Positions 14,910 to 23,976 of a DNA stretch of 64,000 nucleotides are shown one piece after another. The translations under genes were made by a program, and so were the position numbers. Under the pieces are notes generated by a model. It ran no database searches. It was not told where the DNA came from and saw only the letters and a program-made list of their open reading frames with translations. Source of the DNA: an uncultured Oscillospiraceae bacterium (lineage in GTDB: Bacteria; Bacillota; Clostridia; Oscillospirales; Oscillospiraceae); NCBI GenBank assembly GCA_934654755.1, contig CAKUGQ010000004.1, positions 52,224 through 116,223 of the forward strand. The letters run 5' to 3'. The number at the start of each line of letters is the position of its first letter. Positions within the stretch are counted from its first letter, which is position 1.

Positions 14910-16337
14910 ATGGCTTTTGAATCCAATACATATTCCGGAATATGCAAATATAAGAATATTGACTTCACTTTCATGTTTAGTGGTGAAGAGCTGCGATTGG
15001 TTCCTCCGGCAGATAAAAGAGAAATCATTCAGACGAACTGGGTACTGACTCCTTTGGCGAAAGGTGTCTACACAAGAGGGGACCCATTAACCATGGATGA
15101 GCCGTATCTAACCGGAAAATGCAATGAAACTGGAACCACTTTCATATTTATAACCAAGCAAGGGGGACATGTTGGAAGCCAAAATTCTGTTTTATTTGTC
15201 CCCATTGTAGCCTACATCAGATGCAGGTACGGACGTGACAGTATCGCCAGAATGTCATTTACCAGCCCTGTGGTTAATTGTATCCATCCGGTCAATCAAG
15301 GTTTTGGCTATGCAATAAATGTGGATAGTTTTAATGAGACGGGAGTATTTACTGTTACAACCCAGAGTTTTGATGAAACTACAACGGAACCCCAAACCTT
15401 TATGGTTGACAACATACAGGTTTCTGTGGAATTTAGTATTTCCAGAAAGCTAAGCACAAAGTTGAATGAACCACCCATCACTCTCAGCTCGTCTATGCTT
15501 TTTGAATTTGCTCCCACCAATGATTACCGCTTAATATTTAGGTTGTGGTCTGTCGCAAAACAATTCCTACAGTATCTTTGCTACAGAAGAAATATTATTC
15601 TTCCTGAAGTTGCATTGTTTGCGCCTGCGGATGGCGGTAAATATGAGGAATTTGCGACTATGTATGTGCTTAATGAAGCTGGCGATGATGAATCGTCTAC
15701 ATTAAAGTCTGGCCGCTATATTCAACAAAAATATCTTGCCGGAACTGAAGGCAAAATCCTGTCAGATATCGCGAGCGGTATGCTCTACCTTCGGCACCTC
15801 CCTCAGACCTATCAAAGTGGCAGAACCATTGATGCCGCCCGATTTATTATGATTACCGCAGCATTTGAATGGGAATATAAACGCAATTTCCCGGATGGGG
15901 TACCCAAGAAGGAAGCCAGATTAAAGGCAGAAGCTGCTGTAACCGATGAAATTGACGAGAAAATCAAAAGTAGTGCTGGTAAAAAACGAGAAATCTATAA
16001 GTTCCTCAAGCGACTGGTAAAATCAGACAGCCTTGAATCCGAAATAATCCATACTGGTAAAGTGATTGATAACATCATTGGTGTTTTTGGCAAGCACCTG
16101 TATCACTTAAACGGGGAGGAACTGAAATATTCCGAAATGGGAAAGCGTCTTTCTTCCCAAAGAAATCACTATGCCCACGGTGATCTCAATCAGGAATTTA
16201 TCGGTCTTTCGCTTCTGGACTTGATGTACATGGAATACATGCTTTATGCTATTCAGTTGAATTATTATGGCATAGATGAGAAAAACATTCGGCGAGCCAT
16301 AAATGATCTATTTCATTTGAATTACGCAATAACATAA
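14910..16337 (+). CDS. ApeA-like HEPN protein, probable anti-phage factor
   Basis: A 475-residue soluble protein. The first half is beta-rich, with no transmembrane segment, and resembles the N-terminal domain of ApeA-type proteins. The second half is helical and carries the HEPN ribonuclease signature RNHYAH near residue 420 (Arg-x4-His), in the phrase SSQRNHYAHGDL. ApeA proteins are single-gene abortive-infection factors thought to cut RNA upon phage sensing. The start is either GTG 14901 or ATG 14910; GGCGGTGA is better placed for 14910. Lower GC than the core, position behind an integrase and its own promoter fit a mobile defence cargo. The assignment rests on architecture and one motif. 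Confidence 0.6.
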   Translation: MAFESNTYSGICKYKNIDFTFMFSGEELRLVPPADKREIIQTNWVLTPLAKGVYTRGDPLTMDEPYLTGKCNETGTTFIFITKQGGHVGSQNSVLFVPIVAYIRCRYGRDSIARMSFTSPVVNCIHPVNQGFGYAINVDSFNETGVFTVTTQSFDETTTEPQTFMVDNIQVSVEFSISRKLSTKLNEPPITLSSSMLFEFAPTNDYRLIFRLWSVAKQFLQYLCYRRNIILPEVALFAPADGGKYEEFATMYVLNEAGDDESSTLKSGRYIQQKYLAGTEGKILSDIASGMLYLRHLPQTYQSGRTIDAARFIMITAAFEWEYKRNFPDGVPKKEARLKAEAAVTDEIDEKIKSSAGKKREIYKFLKRLVKSDSLESEIIHTGKVIDNIIGVFGKHLYHLNGEELKYSEMGKRLSSQRNHYAHGDLNQEFIGLSLLDLMYMEYMLYAIQLNYYGIDEKNIRRAINDLFHLNYAIT

Positions 16338-16342
16338 TTGTA

Positions 16343-16398
16343 AAACCGCCCTTGGTCGAGGCCTATATCTCCGCCATGGGCGGCCGCTTTTATTTCTC
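16343..16398 (+). terminator. probable terminator of the HEPN gene
   Basis: CCGCCCTTGG (16346) pairs with CCATGGGCGG (16374) with one mismatch over an 18-nt loop, followed by CCGCTTTTATTT. Confidence 0.5.
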
Positions 16399-17060
16399 AT
16401 TCCCGGGTGGCGTTCTCTGTCAATTTCATCATCAGCTGTGCTCCCAGCTTCGGTCAGGTAGTAAAGGCGATCCACCCGCACCCAGCACACAGGTCCCTGA
16501 CTTCTCCAATTCACGCATTGCTGTTCTTGATTGGCAGTGAGTCAAGTTTGCCCCAGAGTTTTTTGAAGTCCTCCTTCGTCCGGGGACTGTCCGTGTTATG
16601 ATATTCTCCATAATATCATCGCGAGAGATCCAGGCATAGCCGCATGCAGGTCTCATCAAGGAAGGCTTTATGCTATTGGGCATAAAGCGAATCCACCGGA
16701 TGTATTCACCCATTTCGTTGCACTCCTTCAAAGGGACACTGTTGCTAATTTCGGAGGCAACAAATTATAAGTTGGTGGCCTACCCGCATTTTGACTGTCC
16801 TTTTAGTCCTTTCTGTCCCACGGTTGTTAAAGAAAATCCGCTAAAGGTTCAGAGCGGTATCACAGCCTTCGGCGGGTTTCTATATGGATAATAATCATTT
16901 ATCGTTTCTACTCTTATAACGATTGCCGTTTTGCTAAGCCCAGGGTTTTCTCATCATGGCCGCAGCAAATTCGGGCGCACATCGCGCCGATGGCCGGAAA
17001 TGTTCGGGAAAAGCCCTGCTTTTCGCAAAAACCACTCCTCAGACGGTGGAAAATAAAAAA
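16399..17060. other. gene-less remnant between the HEPN gene and the tRNA
   Basis: No intact gene is supported. A 99-codon frame on the minus strand (16731-16432) has no recognisable domain and is probably decayed. A small inverted repeat ATGATATT / AATATCAT sits at 16598-16619. The segment is likely leftover element DNA at the right edge of the island. Confidence 0.4.
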
Positions 17061-17093
17061 TTACCGTTGCTGATATTGTATCAACAACGGTAA
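17059..17093 (-). terminator. terminator of the tRNA gene
   Basis: TTACCGTTGCTGATA (17061-17075) pairs with TATCAACAACGGTAA (17079-17093). Reading leftwards, the hairpin is followed by a run of T residues (TTTTTTATTTT). Confidence 0.85.
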
Positions 17094-17099
17094 CTGATT

Positions 17100-17175
<76 letters not shown>

Positions 17176-17263
17176 ATATTCAGGCAAACCGACCACGCCG
17201 TTTTCCGAACGGAACAGCGGCCGTTCAGGGAAGCTGACGCCGCCCCCTCTCGGTTGCCTGTAT

Positions 17264-17292
17264 AGGATAACACACTCACACGGCTTTGTCAA
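17264..17292 (-). promoter_or_regulatory. promoter of the tRNA-fMet gene
   Basis: On the minus strand: TTGACA (17292-17287), a 17-nt spacer and TATCCT (17269-17264). Confidence 0.75.
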
Positions 17293-17367
17293 GAAAAACT
17301 TTTTGACATTTTGCGACTTTTTATGCCGTCGCGCCTGCTGTACTTACGCAGAGCGGGGCGGGGCTGC

Positions 17368-19464
17368 TCAGCGGCGGTTGAGGTATTCCTGCACCGCGTG
17401 CTGAATGTAGCCTGCGGCTTCCTCTGCGCTGCCTACCAGCAGCTCGCCGTTTTCCTGACGCGCCTCGTTCAGATAGTCGGCGGCGGTCTGTAAGATCACA
17501 TCAATCAGGTCATCCGCGCCGTAAAGCACATAGTCCTGCGCGGTGGTCATGCTTTGCAGGGTTGCGAAGAGTGTTTCCTCCACGGGCTTCGCCCACTCGC
17601 CGTAAGACTTCCAGCTTCCGGACAGCTTCTCCGCGTGTTCGCGCATCAGTTTTTCTGCAAGCGGCCGGTACATCGGCGTCGCCGAGCCGGCGGCGACCCG
17701 ATCCATACTGCGCGCCAGCGCCTCGCTCGTCATGAGATAGTTCAGGAACACGGCGGCGGCTTCGCTGCAGCGGCTGCCCGCGGAGAGGGCGAAGTAGCCC
17801 GCCGGCTCTACGGCATAGCCGCTGTGGCCGCCGAGTGCAAAGCAGTAGGGCGCACGGCGGCTGCCCAGCTCCTCCTGCCGCCAGAAGGGCGATACGCGTG
17901 TAAGCATATCCCAGACGGCACTTTTCTCTACCCAGCGGCTGATGCGCTGCTCGGCGGGCTTTTTGGGGTCGTAGGCGGCGGCCTCGGGGTCGTACTCCGT
18001 GGGGAAATTCATGGCATAATCCAGCACCGCACGGAATTCTTTTCCGGAGAAATCACATTGCAGGGTGTCAAAATCGACCCATAAACCGATATGCAGCTGC
18101 AAAATCTCACGCAGCTCCGTCAGACGGTCAGACGAGCGTGTGGAGCGTTTCCCGTCCGCCTCGAGCAGGTCAAACAGATCGTCGAGCGTGGGGTTGGCGG
18201 TCAGCGTTGCGCCGGGGGCGCCCATCGCACTGACGGCGCGGCAATAGGGCGCGGTAAAATAGGCTGTACCGTCAATACGCATGAGCTGCGCCATCGGTTC
18301 GGAATAGACGCCTTTGACGGTCAGCTCCGGCGCATATTTGTCCAGCGGGGTGAGCCGGTTTGTGCGGGCAAGCTGCGAAAGGAGCGCATAGTCGCCCAGA
18401 TAGATCAGATCGGCGTCCGCTGCGCTGCCCATGACCTGCGAGGGCGTATCACGCACGTCGAGCAGAACCTCGACGCCGGAGGCGAACAGCGAATAATGCT
18501 CCACCCAGCGTTCCAGCTCGGGCGCGTGCTTCCGGTCGGTCAGGATTGTCATCGTGCAGCGCGCAAAGCTGTGCGTCGGTTTAAAGTGTACCGTTTCGAT
18601 CGCGCCCGCGGCGCTCAACATGATGCCCTCGGTAGGGCTCGTGACGATCAGAGTGCGGGGATGCCTCTGTTCGGAAACCAGCTCCGGACAGCTCAGGAAC
18701 TCGACCGTTTCGCCGTTGCTGCGCTGGAAGCCGTAAAAGGGATTGACGTAATAAAACCAGTCGCCGCTGCGCGTGCAGAGGTCGTACAGCCCCCAGAAGG
18801 GCTGCTTTCTTTCCGTATCCGGCCGCCCGTCCGCGCCGATGGGGTACAGGCCGCGTTCGCCGCTCTCCATGCTGGAGAGGCAGAGCTCACCGCCGCTCCA
18901 GGCGAGGTCATACGGCCGTACGGCCGTCGGGACGAGCACGCCGTCGCGGTAAAGCGCCTGACAGGCGTCGTCACGCACGAGCACATAGATCGCACCGTTG
19001 TACTCTTCAATGCGTGCAAAGGCATCGTAAGACGCAATTTTTTGCGCGGAAAGGTAAACCACACCGTTGCGATAGACCGTCTGGTTTGCCGAGCAGTAGA
19101 AGAATACACCCTGAGAGGTAACGCGAAGCTGCGAGAATACACCCGGCTCGGCATCCGGCTCCAGCCGCAGGCGGCTGAAAATCTCCCCGTTGTCATCCGA
19201 GGCAAACAGCCGGTCATACGCTTCTCCGGCGCTTTCCAACCGCATTCCGTCGGCGCTGCGCTTATAGAGGCCCTTATGCGTCAGCAGCAGGAGGCCGTCG
19301 TCCGTTTGGGCGATGTCGCAGATCGTGCCGAGCTTCGTCAGATCCGCCGGTTCTTCGCCGTTCTGTGTCGGCGGCGTTGTCGGTGCGCTGGGAAGAGCGT
19401 CCGGCGCACAGGCGCAGAGCAATACCGTGAGCGCGAGCGTCAGCAGCAGGCAGAGCCGTTTCAT
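17368..19464 (-). CDS. large lipoprotein with solute-binding-like C-terminus
   Basis: A 698-residue secreted lipoprotein. The signal peptide ends in LLCAC with the lipidated Cys near residue 19. Residues about 40-300 form a repeat-rich beta region that reads out short motifs such as DDGLLLLTHKGLY, resembling a propeller. Residues about 310-660 resemble an extracellular solute-binding fold (ADADLIYLGDYALLSQLA, LTPLDKYAPE). It is divergent from pstS, and no permease genes accompany it, so its ligand is unknown. The ATG follows a GAGGA site. Confidence 0.7.
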   Translation of the reverse strand: MKRLCLLLTLALTVLLCACAPDALPSAPTTPPTQNGEEPADLTKLGTICDIAQTDDGLLLLTHKGLYKRSADGMRLESAGEAYDRLFASDDNGEIFSRLRLEPDAEPGVFSQLRVTSQGVFFYCSANQTVYRNGVVYLSAQKIASYDAFARIEEYNGAIYVLVRDDACQALYRDGVLVPTAVRPYDLAWSGGELCLSSMESGERGLYPIGADGRPDTERKQPFWGLYDLCTRSGDWFYYVNPFYGFQRSNGETVEFLSCPELVSEQRHPRTLIVTSPTEGIMLSAAGAIETVHFKPTHSFARCTMTILTDRKHAPELERWVEHYSLFASGVEVLLDVRDTPSQVMGSAADADLIYLGDYALLSQLARTNRLTPLDKYAPELTVKGVYSEPMAQLMRIDGTAYFTAPYCRAVSAMGAPGATLTANPTLDDLFDLLEADGKRSTRSSDRLTELREILQLHIGLWVDFDTLQCDFSGKEFRAVLDYAMNFPTEYDPEAAAYDPKKPAEQRISRWVEKSAVWDMLTRVSPFWRQEELGSRRAPYCFALGGHSGYAVEPAGYFALSAGSRCSEAAAVFLNYLMTSEALARSMDRVAAGSATPMYRPLAEKLMREHAEKLSGSWKSYGEWAKPVEETLFATLQSMTTAQDYVLYGADDLIDVILQTAADYLNEARQENGELLVGSAEEAAGYIQHAVQEYLNRR

Positions 19465-19511
19465 AGCAGTTCCTCCTTCGTTTTAACGGGTCGGATTCGG
19501 TTTACAATAAT

Positions 19512-19540
19512 ATTCTACCACAGGCCGTTTGCCTTGGCAA
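19512..19540 (-). promoter_or_regulatory. promoter of the lipoprotein gene
   Basis: On the minus strand: TTGCCA (19540-19535), a 17-nt spacer and TAGAAT (19517-19512). Confidence 0.55.
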
Positions 19541-19558
19541 TAGCGCTCGTCGTAAAAC

Positions 19559-19612
19559 TTACACGGATTTTACATTTCTCTGCTTTTGAATTTTACCTGC
19601 GGGCGGTATGAT
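19559..19612 (+). promoter_or_regulatory. pho box and -10 element of the pst operon
   Basis: Hexamers spaced exactly 11 bp apart: TTACAC (19559), TTACAT (19570), a degenerate TGCTTT (19581) and TTTACC (19592), followed by TATGAT (19607-19612). The layout and the TT-A-C-A type consensus match Gram-positive PhoP direct-repeat boxes, so phosphate-starvation activation by the PhoP encoded downstream is expected. Confidence 0.7.
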
Positions 19613-19664
19613 GAGGCCGTAACAGAGAAAATCCAAAATCAAACAATCGAAAGGAAAAAACAAA

Positions 19665-20471
19665 ATGAAAAAGATTCTTGCAGTCCTTTGCGCCGTCGCG
19701 CTGTGTGCGGCGCTCTTTGCCGGCTGCTCCGGCAAGACCGATGCCGCCGTGTCTACCGACGGCTCGACCTCCATGCAGAAGGTCATCAGCACCCTCGGCG
19801 AGTCCTTCATGCAGAAATATAGCGGCACGAAGTTCACCTACAACCCCACCGGCTCCGGCTCCGGCATTCAGGCCGTGCAGAACGGCACCTGCGACATCGG
19901 CCTTTCCTCCCGTGCGCTGAAGGACGAAGAAAAGAAGGCCGGCCTGAAGGAGACCGTCCTGGCCTATGACGGCATCGCCATGATCGTCCATCCCGACAAC
20001 CCCGTGCAGGATCTGACGCTGGAGCAGATTGCGCAGATCTATACCGGTGAGATCACCAACTGGAAGGATGTCGGCGGCAGCGACGCCGAGATCGTTCTCA
20101 TCGGCCGCGAGGCCGGCAGCGGCACGCGCGACGGCTTTGAAAGCATTACCAAGACCGGGCAGAAGTGCAAGTACCGTCAGGAGCTGACCTCCACGGGCGA
20201 CGTTATCACCGCTGTCAGCCAGAACCCGAACGCCATCGGCTACGCTTCCCTTGCCTCCGTGAAGGACACCGTGCGTGCGCTGAAGGTCGCGGGCATTACG
20301 CCGAGCGAGCAGACCGTCAGGGACGGCAGCTATGTTCTGCAGCGTCCGTTCGTGCTTGTGACCGTCGAGGGCAAGGCACTGAGCGAAACCGCACAGAAGT
20401 TCTTTGATTACATTACCTCCAAGGAGGTCGCCGAGCTCATCGCCCAGGCAGGCGCCGTCAGCGCCGCCTGA
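19665..20471 (+). CDS. pstS: phosphate ABC transporter substrate-binding lipoprotein
   Basis: A 268-residue extracellular phosphate-binding protein anchored by a lipid. The signal peptide ends with the lipobox LFAGC near residue 20. Phosphate-contact loops typical of PstS are visible: DGSTSM near residue 33, GSGSGIQA near residue 65, and REAGSGTRDGFE near residue 147. It is the first gene of pstSCAB-phoU-phoPR. The gap to pstC contains a hairpin and a repeat, which may let pstS be expressed above the rest. The ATG follows AAAGGAAA. Confidence 0.95.
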   Translation: MKKILAVLCAVALCAALFAGCSGKTDAAVSTDGSTSMQKVISTLGESFMQKYSGTKFTYNPTGSGSGIQAVQNGTCDIGLSSRALKDEEKKAGLKETVLAYDGIAMIVHPDNPVQDLTLEQIAQIYTGEITNWKDVGGSDAEIVLIGREAGSGTRDGFESITKTGQKCKYRQELTSTGDVITAVSQNPNAIGYASLASVKDTVRALKVAGITPSEQTVRDGSYVLQRPFVLVTVEGKALSETAQKFFDYITSKEVAELIAQAGAVSAA

Positions 20472-20509
20472 CGCGAAAACGGCAAAGCGATCGAAATCAT
20501 TTTGCAACA

Positions 20510-20531
20510 GGGCGGGGACTTGTCCCCGCCC
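20510..20531 (+). other. perfect hairpin after pstS
   Basis: GGGCGGGGAC (20510-20519) and its exact inverse (20522-20531) with a 2-nt loop and no T run. It more likely stabilises or partly attenuates the message than ends it. Confidence 0.5.
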
Positions 20532-20592
20532 ACTGCCGCACGGAGGGCATCCTTGCGAGACCGCGTCAGCGGCTGCGGAAAGCAGCCGATAT

Positions 20593-20730
20593 GTCATTGC
20601 GAGACCCCGAGGGGGGCCGTGGCAATCCTGTGTACCGGCAGCTGTCATTGCGAGGCTGCGTCAGCAGCCGTGGCAATCTCCTGTAAAACCCTGCATCAGA
20701 TTGCCGCGTCGCTTCGCTCCTCGCAATGAC
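20593..20730 (+). repeat. family 1 palindromic repeats (half copy plus full copy D)
   Basis: A half element begins with GTCATTGCGAG at 20593, and a full copy runs 20643-20730 with both inverted ends. They lie inside the pst operon between pstS and pstC and would be transcribed as a long hairpin. Confidence 0.85.
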
Positions 20731-20816
20731 ACGGGGGGAAGGACGTCGGGCTTGCGCCCTTCCCGCAATGATACGCCCTGCGCGGCGGTATGACAAAAAC
20801 CACGAGAGGTGATAGG

Positions 20817-21710
20817 ATGAAATCAACAACAGCACGCAGCGCAAAAACGAAGCTGATCGAGCCCGTGATGCACGGGATTTTTCTGCTGCTCGGTCTGGTA
20901 ACGGTCGGGTTTGTGCTTTTGATCACGGTCTATCTGATCGTTGCGGGGCTCCCCGCCATCGGCAAGATCGGCCTGTTTGAATTTCTGTTCGGAAGCGAAT
21001 GGGCATCGACCGCCGCGGAGCCGAAATTCGGTATTCTGCCGTTTTTGCTTACAAGTATCTACGGCACGGCCGGCGCGATCGTTCTCGGTGTGCCGATCGG
21101 TTTTTTCGCTGCCGTTTATATTGCAAAGTGCGCCCCCGCGCCCGTGCGTCGGGGACTTCAGGCGGCGGTGAGTATGCTCGCGGGCATTCCCTCGGTGGTC
21201 TACGGTCTGGTGGGTATGCTCGTACTGGTGCCCGGGATTCGTAAGGTTTTCGGCGTGCCGGACGGCGCAAGTCTGTTGGCGGCCGTGATCGTACTGGCAA
21301 TTATGATCCTGCCGTCGATCATCAAGGTTTCGGTCACGGCGCTGGAGGCCGTACCGAAGGAATATGAGGACGCCTCGCTCGCGCTGGGCGCCACACCTAC
21401 GGAAACATGGTTCCGCGTGTCCGTTCCGGCAGCCAGAAGCGGCATTGCCGCGGCGATCGTCCTGGGCGTCGGCCGTGCCATCGGCGAGGCCATGGCCGTG
21501 ATGATGGTCAGCGGCAACGTGCCGAATATGCCGTCGCTGTTTGAAAGCGTGCGCTTTTTGACGACGGCCGTGGCCAGCGAGATGTCCTACTCCGCCGGTC
21601 TGCAGCGGCAGGCGCTGTTTTCCATCGCGCTGGTGCTGTTCCTGTTCATTCTGCTTATCAATGCGACACTGAACTTCTTCCTGAAGCGCAGCAAGGAGGG
21701 CAAAGCATGA
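20817..21710 (+). CDS. pstC: phosphate ABC transporter permease PstC
   Basis: A 297-residue inner membrane permease forming a heterodimer with PstA. About six transmembrane helices are visible, the first near residues 18-43. The ABC permease coupling loop is EYEDASLALGATPTETW near residue 190, and VVLGVGRAIGEA-type sequence follows. The longer frame from 20790 is rejected in favour of ATG 20817, preceded by GAGAGGTGATAGG. It overlaps pstA by 4 bp (ATGA). Confidence 0.94.
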   Translation: MKSTTARSAKTKLIEPVMHGIFLLLGLVTVGFVLLITVYLIVAGLPAIGKIGLFEFLFGSEWASTAAEPKFGILPFLLTSIYGTAGAIVLGVPIGFFAAVYIAKCAPAPVRRGLQAAVSMLAGIPSVVYGLVGMLVLVPGIRKVFGVPDGASLLAAVIVLAIMILPSIIKVSVTALEAVPKEYEDASLALGATPTETWFRVSVPAARSGIAAAIVLGVGRAIGEAMAVMMVSGNVPNMPSLFESVRFLTTAVASEMSYSAGLQRQALFSIALVLFLFILLINATLNFFLKRSKEGKA

Positions 21711-22567
21711 AACGTTCCTTTTCTCTGCGTCGCCAGTTGTTCGGCGGCGCGTGCCGTACGGCGATGCTGCTGTGCGCCGGGTTGACGGCTGCGCTGGTCA
21801 TATTCCTGATTGCCTTTGTGCTCATGGAAGGTCTGCCGGAGATCTCGTGGGAGTTTCTGACGACCGCGCCGAGTTACCTGAACGGCACCGTCGGCATCCT
21901 GCCGGATATTCTGAACACGCTTTACATCGTTCTGGCGACCATTGTCCTCGTCGTCCCGCTGGGTGTGGGTGCGGCGGTCTACCTGACGGAATACGCGTCG
22001 AACAGGCGCGTCGTCACGGTGATCGAATACGCCGCCGAGACGCTCTCGGGCATTCCGTCGATCATTTACGGTCTTGTGGGTATGCTCGTATTCTGTGAGC
22101 TGTTCGGGCTGGGCAAGTCCATGCTCGCCGGTGCGCTGACGCTGGTCATCATGAATCTGCCGACCGTGCTGCGCACGACGCAGGAGAGTCTCAAGACCGT
22201 TCCGCAGAGCTACCGCGAGGGCGCCTTCGGCCTCGGCGCGGGCAAATGGCGCGTCATTCGCACCGTGGTGCTGCCCGGATGCGTGGACGGCGTGGTGACG
22301 GGCTGTATCCTCTCCGTCGGACGTATCCTCGGCGAGTCGGCGGCGCTACTGTTTACGGCGGGCTTTGCACACGTGCTGTTCGGCCTGTTTGACGGGCTGA
22401 TGAATTCCGGCGCGACGTTGACCGTTGCATTGTATTTCTACGCAAAGGAGGACGCCGAGTTCGGCGTTGCCTTCGCCATTGCGGCAATTCTCATGCTGCT
22501 GACTTTGGCCATCAACCTGACCGCAGATCTGGTCTCGGCGTATTTCCGCCGGAGAAAGGAGAGATAA
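21707..22567 (+). CDS. pstA: phosphate ABC transporter permease PstA
   Basis: A 286-residue membrane permease, partner of PstC. About six helices are visible. [12 protein letters not shown] and [15 protein letters not shown] near residues 85-130 are conserved in PstA, and the coupling loop is [17 protein letters not shown] near residue 165. It overlaps pstC by ATGA, and pstB begins 1 bp after its stop, so the three are translationally coupled. Confidence 0.94.
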   Translation: MKRSFSLRRQLFGGACRTAMLLCAGLTAALVIFLIAFVLMEGLPEISWEFLTTAPSYLNGTVGILPDILNTLYIVLATIVLVVPLGVGAAVYLTEYASNRRVVTVIEYAAETLSGIPSIIYGLVGMLVFCELFGLGKSMLAGALTLVIMNLPTVLRTTQESLKTVPQSYREGAFGLGAGKWRVIRTVVLPGCVDGVVTGCILSVGRILGESAALLFTAGFAHVLFGLFDGLMNSGATLTVALYFYAKEDAEFGVAFAIAAILMLLTLAINLTADLVSAYFRRRKER

Positions 22568-22568
22568 C

Positions 22569-23327
22569 ATGGCAGAAACCATCCTCTCGGCGCAGGCGCT
22601 CGACCTTTGGTACGGCGAGCATCAGGCGCTGCGGCACATCGACCTGGATGTGCCGGAACACAGTATTACCGCACTCATCGGCCCTTCGGGTTGCGGCAAA
22701 TCCACATTTCTGAAAACGCTCAACCGCATGAACGACTTGATTCCCTCCGTGCGTATCGAGGGCAAGGTGACATTTCACGGGCAGGACATCTACGCCCCGC
22801 AGACGGATGTCAGCGCCCTGCGCAAGCGCATCGGTATGGTATTCCAGAAGCCGAATCCCTTCCCGATGAGCATCTATGACAACGTGGCCTACGGCCCGCG
22901 CACCCACGGTGTCCGTTCCCGTGCCAAGCTCGACGAGCTGGTGGAGCGTTCGCTGCGCGGTGCGGCCATCTGGGACGAGGTGAAGGACCGTCTCCGGAAA
23001 AACGCGCTCGGTCTCTCCGGCGGACAGCAGCAGCGGCTTTGCATCGCCCGTGCGTTGGCCGTGGAGCCGGAGGTACTGCTCATGGACGAGCCGACCAGCG
23101 CCCTTGATCCTATTTCGACCATGAAAATCGAGGAGCTGGCGTCCGATCTGAAGCAAAAGTACACCATCGTTATCGTCACGCACAATATGCAGCAGGCCGT
23201 GCGTATTTCGGATAAGACGGCCTTCTTCCTGCTCGGCGAGCTGGTCGAGTATGACGATACGGAAAAGATTTTCTCCGATCCCGCCGACAAGCGGACGGAG
23301 GACTACATCACGGGGAGGTTCGGTTAA
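22569..23327 (+). CDS. pstB: phosphate ABC transporter ATPase
   Basis: A 252-residue cytoplasmic ATPase driving PstCA. Walker A is GPSGCGKST near residue 38, the Q-loop is VFQKPNPFP, the signature is [15 protein letters not shown] near residue 150, and Walker B is [12 protein letters not shown]. The H-loop lies in [24 protein letters not shown] is the family-typical PstB phrase. The 5' end is coupled to pstA, and phoU follows after 1 bp. Confidence 0.96.
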   Translation: MAETILSAQALDLWYGEHQALRHIDLDVPEHSITALIGPSGCGKSTFLKTLNRMNDLIPSVRIEGKVTFHGQDIYAPQTDVSALRKRIGMVFQKPNPFPMSIYDNVAYGPRTHGVRSRAKLDELVERSLRGAAIWDEVKDRLRKNALGLSGGQQQRLCIARALAVEPEVLLMDEPTSALDPISTMKIEELASDLKQKYTIVIVTHNMQQAVRISDKTAFFLLGELVEYDDTEKIFSDPADKRTEDYITGRFG

Positions 23328-23328
23328 T

Positions 23329-23976
23329 ATGCGCAGCCGGTTTGACGAACAGTTGGCACAGCTCAACCGCGAGCTGATCGAAATGGGCGGCCTGTGCGAG
23401 GAGGTCATCGCGCTGGCGGCCAAATCGCTCACCGAGGGGAAGGAATACGCCCGCCGCGTGACGCCGCTTGACGCGGAGATCGACCGTAAGGAGCGTTCCA
23501 TCGAATCGCTCTGTCTGAAGCTGCTTTTGCAGCAGCAGCCTGTCGCGCGCGACCTGCGGCAGATTTCCGCCGCGCTGAAAATGATCACGGATATGGAGCG
23601 CATCGGCGATCAGGCCGAGGACATTGCGGAGATTTCCGGCTTTCTGCAAGGTCACAGTGCCGAAACAAACGCACTTTTGCGGGAAATGGCGCTTGCAACC
23701 ATCCATATGGTCACGGAAAGTGTTGACGCCTTCGTAAAACGTGATATACTATTGGCAGAGAAGGTCATTAAGGATGACGATATTGTGGACGATTGCTTCG
23801 ATCGTGTGCGCAAGGCGCTCATCTCCCGCATCGCCGCCGATCCCGACGAGGGCGAATACGCCGTCGATCTTCTCATGATTGCCAAGTATTTTGAGCGCAT
23901 CGGAGACCACGCGACAAACATCGCCGAATGGGTGATCTTCTCCGTGACCGGTGTGCATAAGGAGGGTCAGGGATGA
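23329..23976 (+). CDS. phoU: phosphate signalling protein PhoU
   Basis: A 215-residue all-helical cytoplasmic protein with two three-helix bundles. Each bundle carries a metal-site motif: DMERIGDQAEDIAE near residue 88 and YFERIGDHATNIAEW near residue 190. PhoU links PstB activity to the histidine kinase and dampens phosphate uptake when phosphate is ample. The start at 23329 follows GGGAGGTT; the longer frame belongs to an overlap with pstB. It overlaps the response regulator by ATGA. Confidence 0.95.
   Translation: MRSRFDEQLAQLNRELIEMGGLCEEVIALAAKSLTEGKEYARRVTPLDAEIDRKERSIESLCLKLLLQQQPVARDLRQISAALKMITDMERIGDQAEDIAEISGFLQGHSAETNALLREMALATIHMVTESVDAFVKRDILLAEKVIKDDDIVDDCFDRVRKALISRIAADPDEGEYAVDLLMIAKYFERIGDHATNIAEWVIFSVTGVHKEGQG

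Noticed and set aside
16432..16731. 99-codon minus-strand frame in the remnant before the tRNA
   Set aside because: No recognisable domain, no good ribosome site; probably decayed DNA.
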